Positions 16,201 through 23,416 of a stretch of DNA of 64,000 bases are shown in pieces. The notes beneath the pieces were generated by a model that had not been told where the DNA came from, ran no database searches, and was given only the letters and a program-made list of their open reading frames with translations. The position numbers and the translations under genes are program-made. The DNA is from Anaerococcus sp. Marseille-P3625. Lineage in GTDB: Bacteria; Bacillota; Clostridia; Tissierellales; Peptoniphilaceae. Location: positions 1-64,000 of the forward strand of contig NZ_OCTP01000011.1 of NCBI RefSeq assembly GCF_900232825.1. Reading direction: 5' to 3'. Within the stretch, counting starts at the first letter, position 1. Every line of letters starts with the position of its first letter.

Positions 16201-16704
16201 TTTTATGGTTTCATATTGGATATTATCGTCTTTATAGGTTGAAATTATAAATTCATTTACCAATTCATTATCTATAAGTGTTGATACGACAAGCTCATTA
16301 GGCATTTGTCCAAGGATAAAATAATCTTCAGTTCTTTTGTAGGCAAAGGAATTAAGCTTTATGGCAAAGTCGTTGGTGTAATTGATACCATCGCTTTCTA
16401 AAATTTTGACAAGCTCTGATATGTTTTTTGTTCTATCTTCTGCTTTAAGGTTTGAAAGCTCATCTTTATAAATTTGAACCGCAAAAGCTGGTATGCTTGT
16501 TGCAAGCAATTTACCATTTCTATCGTAAATATTGCCACGACTTGCAAGATCATCTACTTCTTTTACTTTTCTATTATCAGATAAATCTCTATAATAATCT
16601 CCTTGGTTTATCATTACTGTGTGAAGTCTTATTACAATTATAGCCAATAAAATTACTACTAGGATTTGTATAAAACTTAATCTTTTTTCTTTTTGATTTC
16701 TCAC
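13213..16704 (-). CDS. mrdA: Penicillin-binding protein 2 (elongasome transpeptidase), greatly enlarged
   Basis: A class B penicillin-binding protein that cross-links peptidoglycan in the elongasome. One membrane helix (about 11-30) is followed by the start of the dimerisation domain (SRGNIYDRNGKLLATS, 55-70). The transpeptidase has active-site STFK at 724-727, SCN at 782-784 and KTG at 1031-1033. The protein is 1163 residues, against roughly 600-750 for usual PBP2. Most of the extra length lies between residue 75 and about 520, in the pedestal. A second insert of about 90 residues lies at 835-925 inside the transpeptidase, and a low-complexity Asn/Gln tail closes the protein. The gene follows mreD by 12 bases. 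Confidence 0.93.
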   Translation of the reverse strand: MRNQKEKRLSFIQILVVILLAIIVIRLHTVMINQGDYYRDLSDNRKVKEVDDLASRGNIYDRNGKLLATSIPAFAVQIYKDELSNLKAEDRTKNISELVKILESDGINYTNDFAIKLNSFAYKRTEDYFILGQMPNELVVSTLIDNELVNEFIISTYKDDNIQYETIKTALLALKKRGIDIPCHVSQKNGNLRVTFKENSAEKLKSIGYDIKDDPIEDIVNAIGNDKSVLLSVLENSFARKLAYDILDKNNLLGSIVLKPCAVKADEDLVEKKAKLSKVYPKINLKSKVADDFYEIVRKSTIADVLTQAIVKDDGAYVIPADILIQQLENLGIYANFETEVITENDDQKNEYKVNVSFKNQQSGSPVEELARLAEKNNLLKPLILSNDVKYMAQNANTRNNIYPNIDVTEDDPDKWDYTFNIDKNNFYTYYASKDRVNPNKKIIETLNKETDPKIILQYLKKINKLENYSDTEALGILTIDNKINTQGNFGYRPINLVYNIDESTVLKIKENIKKTSGIAVNTIPIRSYPNRYVASHILGYMGPIATEAEIEKYVKKRDYLRDEIIGKAGIEESYQDNLKGKNGKSLVTVDSSGNRKETISQSPSEPGDDLYLSIDLDLQEQAEKSLAGVLDAIRNGHAYESEYGLFMPIRRAAYAESGAVVVSDVKTGQVLAMASLPNYDPNLFATGISQSDWESLQVEEDSGPLVPRPMLNIASQTAVMPGSTFKLVSSLAALEKGLDPQAINTCHGFLDIGNRRFNCLIRTEKGTTNGEENLYGAIRDSCNYFFYCLALGENPGDGRSVGVKLELNDIRIAAEKLGLDKPTGIEINIPKEATGNIPSINKKIEVTRLMLKNYLEKELPLHLKNDVKKSKSEFENDVVDIVNFTDDPESWTRKKILDFLDERGYDPERILEGQRAGLADTIKYTYLNQAVWDITDMLNIVIGQGQNSYTPIQMNRAIATLTNGGYLYKYTLVDKVTNHDSQDVLFNNVPEGNRIDLKDRKYLEDIKYGALLVAQNNKILSQLPVEIGIKTGTAEVEGENADGVKYDSYAWMVGFAPYDDPEIAISIVLTQGDTSYNASPIMRDIVAKYFDLDVYLTNTGDTGANVDRGQMGDNPTNEIGNIIENINPDHLNKQNTPTGNQKKSTNNQNNSTNNQNDANKRN

Positions 16705-16716
16705 TAGTTTTCACCC

Positions 16717-17205
16717 CTACATCCTATATGTTGGAATATACATTATTTTCTTAACTATTAGAATATAAATTAAATATATAAGTCCGTTTAATAGAGATTC
16801 TACAACTAACGGCAATGGTATATAATTAAAAAATCCAGATTGGCGTGTCAAAATATAATAAATTAAACTTAGCAATAGAAAATTAAAAATGCTGGCAATT
16901 ATTGTCAAAATAAAGCCCGTAACTTTACTTTTGCCAAATCTAAATGAATCGCTAGCTACAAATGATCCTAGCAAAAAATATGACAAAGCTCTTACTCCTA
17001 TAAAATTAGTAAAGAGAAAATCTTCAAGCAAACCAACAAATAAAGCTCCATAAGTAGCTGTTTTGCTTGCCAAAACTTGGCTAATTGCAACAATAGCTGG
17101 CAAAAGCAAATTAACATTAGCTCCAAAAATATCAATTTTTGAAAAAATGGTCGTTTGTAGGATGAATGACACTAGTAAAATTATAAAAGTTTTAAATTTA
17201 TTCAT
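16717..17205 (-). CDS. mreD: Rod shape-determining protein MreD
   Basis: A multi-pass membrane protein of the elongasome. From the ATG at 17205 it has 162 residues with about five hydrophobic segments, including the characteristic N-terminal LVSFILQTTIFSKIDIFGAN-type segment and ATYGALFVGLLEDFLFTNFIG. MreD links MreC with RodA/PBP2. I prefer 17205 because a GGAGG lies 12 bases before it and the extra N-terminal residues of the longer frame (from 17238) are highly charged and read within the mreC coding end. The chosen start overlaps mreC by 8 bases. Confidence 0.88.
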   Translation of the reverse strand: MNKFKTFIILLVSFILQTTIFSKIDIFGANVNLLLPAIVAISQVLASKTATYGALFVGLLEDFLFTNFIGVRALSYFLLGSFVASDSFRFGKSKVTGFILTIIASIFNFLLLSLIYYILTRQSGFFNYIPLPLVVESLLNGLIYLIYILIVKKIMYIPTYRM

Positions 17206-18094
17206 TTGCTTTTTCATCCTCCATTTCTCCATCTTCATTTATTTCATCATTAGAATAATCAGCATCTTTCTTTAGGACTAAAACCCTGTAAAGATGGCTA
17301 AAGTCTACTGGTGAATTGATTGTAATATTTTTTCTAAGTGAATCTTCGCTCATGGAAACATTGTTTATCTTTCCTATATAAATTCCAAAAGGATAAACTC
17401 CTCCCAAACCACTTGTAAGAATAATATCGGAATTTTTGGCATCGCCATCGACATCTAGCATAAAACCTTGGATCGTTTTTGCTGTAAATTTATCGATTAT
17501 TCCATAGTCATTGGATCTGGCATTTACAAAGGAAACGTCATTGGCTTCATTATTTATCGTTATAATTCTTGCAGTATTTTCAAAAACTTTGCTCACTTTA
17601 CCAACTAAGCCAGTATAGTAATTACTATCTCCAATTGCTTGCAAGATTATATCATTTTCTTCAATTCCATCAGCTCTTCCCTTATCAATTGTAAAAGTTT
17701 CAGCCATGGAATTTAGATCTGAATTTATAACGCTCGCCTTAATATAGGTGTTATTTGATTTTGCTATAGCTTCCTTTTCATCTTTTAGAAATTTTTCCTT
17801 ATTTATTATTGAATTTAATCTTGCGTTTTCCAAAACCAAAGATTTGTTTAAAGCTTCTAATCTATTTACTTCAGCTCTAGTTTCCTTAGAACCGACAGTT
17901 TTTTCAACTTGTTCTATTATCTCTGATGATATTGAATAAGTGACTTTCTCTATTGGCTTAAAGATAGTATTTGCCAAATTAGATCCAGCTCCAGAAATTT
18001 TATCCGTTTGTGAAGAAATTCCTATTAGAAATATTAAAATTATAAGTGTAATTATAAAAGATTTATTTGATTTTTGTTTTCTTCTATATGTCAT
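17198..18094 (-). CDS. mreC: Rod shape-determining protein MreC
   Basis: A bitopic elongasome protein of 298 residues. A basic N-terminal tail (TYRRKQKSNKS) and one membrane helix (about 13-28) are followed by a coiled coil (about 63-105, NRLEALNKSLVLENARLNSI) and two beta domains containing FTIDKGRADGIEENDIIL, GLVGKVSKVFENTARIITI and LTSGLGGVYPFGIYIGKI. MreC coordinates MreB with PBP2. The C-terminus ends in a short acidic tail. It lies 7 bases downstream of mreB. Confidence 0.94.
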   Translation of the reverse strand: MTYRRKQKSNKSFIITLIILIFLIGISSQTDKISGAGSNLANTIFKPIEKVTYSISSEIIEQVEKTVGSKETRAEVNRLEALNKSLVLENARLNSIINKEKFLKDEKEAIAKSNNTYIKASVINSDLNSMAETFTIDKGRADGIEENDIILQAIGDSNYYTGLVGKVSKVFENTARIITINNEANDVSFVNARSNDYGIIDKFTAKTIQGFMLDVDGDAKNSDIILTSGLGGVYPFGIYIGKINNVSMSEDSLRKNITINSPVDFSHLYRVLVLKKDADYSNDEINEDGEMEDEKANE

Positions 18095-18101
18095 TTTTTC
18101 C

Positions 18102-19112
18102 CTACTTACGATATTTGAAAAATCTTTCTGGATTTTCGAGAATTTGTCCTGCGCCGTTTATGGCATCTGTTAATGGATTATCTGAAACATTGGAATTGAT
18201 GTTTGTCTTTGTTTCTATAAATTCTCTGATTCCTTTAAGCAAACTAAATCCACCTGTTAAATAAAATCCATCTCTTTTTATATCGGCGGTTAATTCTGGT
18301 GGAATTTGTTCAAAAACTTCATAAATTCCATTTACAAGCTCATCTGCATAAGGCAAAATAATTTCTACCAAGTCTTTGCTGGTGATTTCTATAGATTTTG
18401 GACTAGCTGAAAGCATATCTCTACCTTCAACATTCATAGCCAAATCCTTATCTTTTATTTTTAGGCTTAGAATATTTATTTTGATTTTTTCTGCAGTATT
18501 AAGACCTATATCCAATTTTCTATTATCTCTACAATAATCTACTATTTTTTGGTCGATAAAATCTCCGCCCTTATTAATGGACTTACCTGCAACTATGCCA
18601 TTTAAAGAAATTACAGAAATTTCTGTGCTTCCAGCTCCCATACTTATGATCAATCTTCCCTTAGGATCTTCTGGTGATAAATTCATGCCAAAAGCTTGAG
18701 CTAAAGTTTGCTCAACTAAAATAATATCTCTAGATCCTGCGTGCAAAGCTGCATCTAAAATCGCCCTAGTTTCTATATCTGTAATTCCTGTTGGAATACA
18801 AAGGACAATTTTTGCTTGTATAAGCGACATTCCAGGATTAACCTTGGCGAAAAAATAATTAAGCATGGCCTCTGTTAGGTTAAAATCACTTATAACTCCA
18901 TTAACTATTGGCTTTACAACTTGCAAATTTGACGGAGTTTTGCCCATCATTTCCTTAGCTTTATCTCCAATAGCTAAAACTTTTGTATTTGTATCATCAA
19001 GTACCATAATAGAAGGTTCACTTAAAATTATTCCTTCATTTTTTTTATATACTAGTACATTGCTAGTTCCTAAATCAATTGCAAAATCATTTGCAATCAT
19101 TCTAAATTTCAT
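18102..19112 (-). CDS. mreB: Rod shape-determining actin MreB
   Basis: An actin-like ATPase of 336 residues that forms membrane-bound filaments guiding wall synthesis. Phosphate 1 is AIDLGTSNVLVYKK. The adenosine segment is near FYLTGGFSLLKGIREFIE. Phosphate 2 reads IISMGAGSTEISVISLNG, whereas most MreB proteins have GGGTTE here, so this copy is somewhat divergent. The N-terminal MKFRMIANDF may serve as a membrane anchor. It follows radC and precedes mreC, mreD and PBP2, the standard order. An Mbl or MreBH paralogue is possible, but the position argues for MreB. Confidence 0.92.
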   Translation of the reverse strand: MKFRMIANDFAIDLGTSNVLVYKKNEGIILSEPSIMVLDDTNTKVLAIGDKAKEMMGKTPSNLQVVKPIVNGVISDFNLTEAMLNYFFAKVNPGMSLIQAKIVLCIPTGITDIETRAILDAALHAGSRDIILVEQTLAQAFGMNLSPEDPKGRLIISMGAGSTEISVISLNGIVAGKSINKGGDFIDQKIVDYCRDNRKLDIGLNTAEKIKINILSLKIKDKDLAMNVEGRDMLSASPKSIEITSKDLVEIILPYADELVNGIYEVFEQIPPELTADIKRDGFYLTGGFSLLKGIREFIETKTNINSNVSDNPLTDAINGAGQILENPERFFKYRK

Positions 19113-19125
19113 CTAATTATTGCTC

Positions 19126-19821
19126 CTATATGTAATTTTCTCTTTTAAAACTATAATAATCGTTCTCACCTATTATTATATGGTCAAGAACGGTAATATC
19201 TAATAATTCTCCAATTTTTACAAGCCTATCTGTTATTGCAAAATCATCCTTTGAGGGTTTTGGATTTCCTGATGGATGATTGTGGGCAAAAATTATGCTT
19301 TTTGCCGATTTTTTAATAGCAGATTTAAAAGCTTCTCTAGGGTGAACTAGAGATTGATCTAGCGTTCCTTTGCTAATTAGTTCTTTAGATATTATAACAT
19401 TTTTTGTATCAAGTAGGATAGCATAAAAATATTCGTTTTTGACGTTTTTCAATTCATCTTTTAGATATAAAAACACATCTTTGCTTTCTTTAATAGTTTT
19501 TATCTCTTTTTGATTAAACCTTTGGGCAATTCTTCTACCAAATTTTAGGCTAGCAACAACTTTACTTGCCTTGGCATTTTTGATTCCATTAATTTTACTT
19601 AATTCATTGACCTCGATATCAAGCAATTCCTCATAGGAAAATGTGTCTAAAATTTCTCTTGCAAGCTCGATTGCGTTTTTATCCTTTGTCCCGGTTGATA
19701 AGATTATCGCCAAAAGTTCCTCATCTGTTAAGCTATCTGAACCTTCTTTGATTAATTTCTCGCGAGGTCTATCATCTTCATCAAAATCTTTTATCGATCT
19801 TTTCATTTTTAATATCTCCAA
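19126..19821 (-). CDS. radC: RadC family protein (JAMM domain)
   Basis: 231 residues: an N-terminal helix-hairpin-helix-like domain (DEELLAIILSTGTKDKNAIE ... LSKINGIKNAKASKVVASL) followed by a JAB/JAMM fold with the metal site H-x-H-P-x-G-x(4)-S-x(2)-D at about 180-193 (AHNHPSGNPKPSKDD). RadC was once tied to DNA repair, but that role is not established. The gene is conserved upstream of mreB in Firmicutes. The ATG at 19821 overlaps the upstream membrane gene by 41 bases; an internal ATG at 19806 is the alternative start. Confidence 0.93.
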   Translation of the reverse strand: MEILKMKRSIKDFDEDDRPREKLIKEGSDSLTDEELLAIILSTGTKDKNAIELAREILDTFSYEELLDIEVNELSKINGIKNAKASKVVASLKFGRRIAQRFNQKEIKTIKESKDVFLYLKDELKNVKNEYFYAILLDTKNVIISKELISKGTLDQSLVHPREAFKSAIKKSAKSIIFAHNHPSGNPKPSKDDFAITDRLVKIGELLDITVLDHIIIGENDYYSFKRENYI

Positions 19822-20320
19822 AATTTATCTTATCCATGTGACTAGTTATATAATTTACGCTTAAACCTACAAAAAAACTTGTAAATATGCCCATAATAAC
19901 CAAAATTGGAAAATAAAGATACATTTTTATATTTCCCATAACAAAAGATGCAACTAATATCTGACCAAAATTATGAAAAAATGCACCAATTTCACTAATG
20001 CCAACAAAACTAAACATTTTGCCCCATAATTTTAAACTTATGCCCATTGCAAGGGCTGAAAAAATAGCTCCACTTATCGAATAAAAAAACGAGCTTACAG
20101 ATCCTGTAATAAGCATTAGCAAAAAAGATTTTATAATTCCCACAAGCAAGGCGTATTTTAATGAATACAAATATAGGCAAATTAAAATAATCATGTTGGA
20201 AAAACCAAGTTTTGCGCCAGGAATAGGGACTGGAAGTGGAATCATTTGCTCTATTAAAGAAATGGCAAGAGCCATGGCTGTAAGTAAAGCTATATTTGTT
20301 ACTTTCTTTGTACTATCCAT
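19781..20320 (-). CDS. Gx transporter / heptaprenyl diphosphate synthase component I-like membrane protein
   Basis: A 179-residue protein with about five membrane segments and a short soluble tail. The Hpre_diP_synt_I/Gx transporter signature is present: TALLTAMALAISLIEQMIPL-like start, PIPGAKLGFSNMIILICLYL, and GAIFSALAMGISLKL. Despite the historical family name the fold resembles ECF-type S components, and the transported substrate is unknown. Pairing with a NusG-II domain gene immediately upstream (1-base spacing) is typical in Clostridia, where both often accompany rnf or apbE genes. The rnf operon is indeed next door. Confidence 0.85.
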   Translation of the reverse strand: MDSTKKVTNIALLTAMALAISLIEQMIPLPVPIPGAKLGFSNMIILICLYLYSLKYALLVGIIKSFLLMLITGSVSSFFYSISGAIFSALAMGISLKLWGKMFSFVGISEIGAFFHNFGQILVASFVMGNIKMYLYFPILVIMGIFTSFFVGLSVNYITSHMDKINFGDIKNEKIDKRF

Positions 20321-20321
20321 A

Positions 20322-20702
20322 TTACCTTACCACCTTGTCAATTTCTGGTTGATTTTTTGGATTTTTATCGACAATTTCCAAAAAAATTTTGTTGGGTAGG
20401 CAAATTATTGTTTCACCACTTTTGCTAATGTCATGCATATGTACACAAATTTGATCTGGGCAATTGGCCTCATACATTGTGGCTTTGCCATTTTTTATGA
20501 TGATTTTATTGTAATGATTTTTATCTTCTAAAACTATTTCTCTATCGATACTTAAATCATATTCCCCATATAGTTTTGAGTCTTTTTCAATTCTTAAAAC
20601 TTTTGGTAAATTGCTATTAGTTTTGCCCAATACTACTGCTAATATTATGCTCAATACCAATAAAGCCAAAGATAAAATTATATCTGCCCTTTTGATTTTC
20701 AT
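20322..20702 (-). CDS. NusG domain II-containing small membrane-anchored protein
   Basis: A 126-residue protein with one N-terminal membrane helix (about 8-25) and an outside NusG-II-like beta domain (DLSIDREIVLEDKNHYNKII ... MYEANCPDQICVHMHDISKS ... IICLPNKIFLEI). The CPDQICVHM segment with two cysteines is the family hallmark. The domain is not a transcription factor here; it probably sits outside the membrane. Function is unknown, but it co-occurs with Gx transporters and flavin/Rnf genes. It starts the operon that runs to the MinD-like gene, with its own promoter upstream. Confidence 0.87.
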   Translation of the reverse strand: MKIKRADIILSLALLVLSIILAVVLGKTNSNLPKVLRIEKDSKLYGEYDLSIDREIVLEDKNHYNKIIIKNGKATMYEANCPDQICVHMHDISKSGETIICLPNKIFLEIVDKNPKNQPEIDKVVR

Positions 20703-20721
20703 AAAAATACCTCATTATATG

Positions 20722-20750
20722 AGTTTATATTAAATTTTTTTTATTGTCAA
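20722..20750 (-). promoter_or_regulatory. Promoter of the NusG-II / mre operon
   Basis: A consensus TTGACA (20745-20750) is followed after 17 bases by TAAACT (20722-20727). The promoter lies between the rnf terminator and the NusG-II gene start, so the shape operon can be transcribed independently of rnf. Confidence 0.65.
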
Positions 20751-20772
20751 TTAAAGAATAAGTAAATTTAGG

Positions 20773-20801
20773 TAAAAAAAATAAACCGGCTAACCGGCTT
20801 A
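20773..20801 (-). terminator. Terminator of the rnf operon
   Basis: The minus strand has a GC-rich hairpin AAGCCGG-TTAG-CCGGTTT (20783-20800; 7-bp stem with one G-U pair, 4-base loop) followed by ATTTTTTTT. It lies 10 bases after the rnfB stop. Confidence 0.85.
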
Positions 20802-20810
20802 TTTTACAAT

Positions 20811-21611
20811 TTATTTATATACTTTAATACACTTGTTTGGACACTTATCAGCTGCTTCTTGCAATAAAAGTAAATCTAAATCAGGATTTATATTTTCTTC
20901 TGATAGATTTTTCTTCATTTCAAAGCCTTCTGGATAAGTTTTGGCACATATTGTACAACCTATACAAGCTTTGCTACATTTCTTTCTAGCATCCTTTCCT
21001 TTTTCTTGGTTAGAACAAAGAACTACTGCTTTTTGAGCAAATGGTACTAAGGTTATTATATCTTTTGGACAAATTTTAACGCATTTTCCGCAGGCTACGC
21101 ACTTGTTACGATCTACAAGAGCAAGACCATTATGGACATGTATGGCATCAAATGGACAAGCTTTTTCGCAAGATCCACATCCTAAACATCCATAGTTACA
21201 TTCTTTTTTGCCGCCAAATAGGGAAATTTGTGCTCTACAATCATTTATTCCTGCATATTGATACTTATCTTTTGCACTTTCGCAATCGCCATTACATTTT
21301 ACAACTGCTACTTGCTTTTCTCCACCTGCAACAGCTTCAACTCCCATAGCTTTGGCAACATCTGCTGTTGTTGCTGGTCCACCTATTACGCAAGCGTCAA
21401 CTGGAGCTTCTCCATTTGCTATGGCCTTTGCACAACCATCACAACCTGGATATCCACAAGCACCACAGTTAGCTCCTGGTAAAGCTGCTCTTACTGATTC
21501 TTCTTCTATTGAAGTTTCTACATGAAATTTCTCACTAATTACTCCCAAAGCTATGGCAAAGATAAATCCTAATAAGGCAAGGACGATTACAGGGGTTATA
21601 ATACTAGTCAT
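20811..21611 (-). CDS. rnfB: Rnf complex subunit RnfB (iron-sulfur protein)
   Basis: RnfB accepts electrons from reduced ferredoxin at the cytoplasmic face. A membrane helix (about 5-25) is followed by the NCGACGYPGCDGC cluster motif (about 48-60). Ferredoxin-type motifs are CNYGCLGCGSCEKACP, CVACGKCVKICP and CSKACIGCTICAKTYP. In the last one the expected fourth cysteine is tyrosine, while later cysteines (DKCPNKCI) could complete a cluster in another arrangement. The protein is 266 residues. It is the last gene of rnfCDGEAB, followed by a strong terminator. Confidence 0.95.
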   Translation of the reverse strand: MTSIITPVIVLALLGFIFAIALGVISEKFHVETSIEEESVRAALPGANCGACGYPGCDGCAKAIANGEAPVDACVIGGPATTADVAKAMGVEAVAGGEKQVAVVKCNGDCESAKDKYQYAGINDCRAQISLFGGKKECNYGCLGCGSCEKACPFDAIHVHNGLALVDRNKCVACGKCVKICPKDIITLVPFAQKAVVLCSNQEKGKDARKKCSKACIGCTICAKTYPEGFEMKKNLSEENINPDLDLLLLQEAADKCPNKCIKVYK

Positions 21612-21620
21612 TTCTGCCTC

Positions 21621-22193
21621 CTATAATCCTGCAAAACCCATAAAGGCTATTGACATAAGGCCTAGGGTTATTAATGATAATGGAGCTCCTTTGAAAGCTT
21701 CTGGCATATCATTATCTTGAGTTTTTTCTCTTAAAAATGCAAGTATCAACAAAGCTAGCATAAAGCCAACTGATGCAGATACTGCATATACTAAAGTTTG
21801 AATTAGGTTATAACCATTGTCTATAACTTTTATTGCAACTCCCAAAACTACACAGTTTGTAGTTATCAATGGCAAATAAACACCAAGAGCTGCATATAAG
21901 CTTGGTAGTGATTTTTTCATTACTGCTTCTACTGATTGAACTAAAGTTGCAATTACAAGTATAAATACAACTGTTTGCAAATATTGAATGTTAAATTTTT
22001 CTAACAAATAATATTGAATAATCCATGTGATTAGGGAAGCTAGTGTTATTACGAAAACTACTGCAAATCCCATACCTGTTGCGGTTTCTACTTTGCTTGT
22101 TACACCAAGTGTAGGGCAGATACCTAAGAATTGTCCTAATACATAGTTAGATACAAAAATTGTTCCTATTATTATTGAAATTAAGCCACTCAT
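21621..22193 (-). CDS. rnfA: Rnf complex subunit RnfA
   Basis: An integral membrane subunit of 190 residues with about six membrane helices. RnfA signatures include VSNYVLGQFLGICPTLGVTS and LYAALGVYLPLITTNCVVLG, where conserved cysteines (in GICP and TNCVV) are thought to help coordinate a membrane-embedded iron-sulfur centre with RnfE. It is part of the ferredoxin:NAD+ oxidoreductase that pumps Na+ or H+. It lies 9 bases after rnfE and 9 bases before rnfB. Confidence 0.96.
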   Translation of the reverse strand: MSGLISIIIGTIFVSNYVLGQFLGICPTLGVTSKVETATGMGFAVVFVITLASLITWIIQYYLLEKFNIQYLQTVVFILVIATLVQSVEAVMKKSLPSLYAALGVYLPLITTNCVVLGVAIKVIDNGYNLIQTLVYAVSASVGFMLALLILAFLREKTQDNDMPEAFKGAPLSLITLGLMSIAFMGFAGL

Positions 22194-22202
22194 TTTTATC
22201 TC

Positions 22203-22865
22203 CTAATTTGCTTTCTTTTTCTTACTTGTCAATGCAGCAAATCCTGCAAACAATAAGCCTAGCAAGATAAAAGATGATGCTGGTTGTAAGAAAAATCCTA
22301 TCGTGTATTCTTTTGCAATAATTCGTACTCCAAATAAAGTTCCTGAACCAAAAAGCTCTCTTATAGATGCAAGTATTGAAATAGCAATAGTATAACCTAA
22401 GCCTTGGCTAATTCCATCTACGATTGATTCTATTGGACCGTTTTGTGAAGCAAATCCTTCAGCACGAGCAAGAATTATACAGTTTACTACTATAAGTGGA
22501 ATGAAAATTCCTAGAGATTTATCTAAAGCTGGTGAGTATGCTTTTATTAACATCTGTACTATGGTTACAAATCCTGCTATAACTACTATAAATGATGGAA
22601 TTCTAACTTCATCTTCTATGAAATTTCTAAGTAGAGATATTACTAAGTTACTCATTGTCAATACAAAAATTACTGCAATTCCCATTCCTATAGCATTAGT
22701 TAAGCTTGAAGATATAGCTAATACTGAACACATACCAACCATTTGTACAAGTACTGGGTTGTTTGTTAAGACACCATCTTTAAAAATTTTCCCGAAATCG
22801 TGTTTTTTCTTCTCTTCTGTTTTTTCTTCTACATTTTCAATAGGTCTATCGAATTGTTGTTCCAT
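22203..22865 (-). CDS. rnfE: Rnf complex subunit RnfE
   Basis: A membrane subunit of 220 residues, homologous to RnfA in the core (FKDGVLTNNPVLVQMVGMCS; LGIFIPLIVVNCIILARAEG). The MCSVLA and VNCIIL cysteines match the RnfA/E cluster positions. The first 25 residues are a charged cytoplasmic extension (PIENVEEKTEEKKKHDFGKI), longer than in many RnfE proteins. The end is a lysine-rich tail (SKKKKAN). It lies between rnfG and rnfA with 8-9 base gaps. Confidence 0.96.
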   Translation of the reverse strand: MEQQFDRPIENVEEKTEEKKKHDFGKIFKDGVLTNNPVLVQMVGMCSVLAISSSLTNAIGMGIAVIFVLTMSNLVISLLRNFIEDEVRIPSFIVVIAGFVTIVQMLIKAYSPALDKSLGIFIPLIVVNCIILARAEGFASQNGPIESIVDGISQGLGYTIAISILASIRELFGSGTLFGVRIIAKEYTIGFFLQPASSFILLGLLFAGFAALTSKKKKAN

Positions 22866-22873
22866 AATAACTC

Positions 22874-23416
22874 CTATTTAAGCTTCTCTAATACGCTTCT
22901 GGCATCGTTGATACCACGAAGGATTGTAGTTGTTGAAATTGTAGCTCCAGAAATTCCTACGATCTCATTTTCGCCACCAGTTTTTGAAGCCTTAACTTCA
23001 CTATCCATACTAACTCCTACAGTTCCTTCTTTGAAAGCGTCTTCTTCCATTTGTTGGCCAAATCCTGCTGATTCGGAATGGCTTAGTGGTGCAAAACCAG
23101 TGATCTTGTTTTCGCTATCCACACCAATTAAAAATTCTATATTTCCACCATAACCACCAGGTGAATTAATTTGAAATACGTAACCATCACCATCAGCTGA
23201 GCTTGCCTTGTAGACATTTGTGACAGTATCTGGTTTTTCAACTTCAACTTCTTCATATTTATCAGCTGGATATACAATTGCCAATGATTGTTTTAATTCT
23301 TCTGCCTTTCTTTCAGCAATAACTGGTGCTGTCATATTGTTGGTAAAGGCTAAAAGCAAACCTGTTACAGTTGTAATAAGAAGTAATTTTAATCCAAGTT
23401 TTAAACTTTTATTCAT
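22874..23416 (-). CDS. rnfG: Rnf complex subunit RnfG (covalent FMN)
   Basis: A 180-residue subunit with one N-terminal membrane helix (about 8-27) and an extracytoplasmic FMN-binding domain. The covalent flavin motif is SGATIST in VGISGATISTTTILRG (about 154-165); FMN is attached by a phosphoester bond to threonine by ApbE in this family. The central part (YVFQINSPGGYGGNIEFLIG, HSESAGFGQQM) is typical. apbE is not in the window. It overlaps rnfD by 8 bases. Confidence 0.95.
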   Translation of the reverse strand: MNKSLKLGLKLLLITTVTGLLLAFTNNMTAPVIAERKAEELKQSLAIVYPADKYEEVEVEKPDTVTNVYKASSADGDGYVFQINSPGGYGGNIEFLIGVDSENKITGFAPLSHSESAGFGQQMEEDAFKEGTVGVSMDSEVKASKTGGENEIVGISGATISTTTILRGINDARSVLEKLK

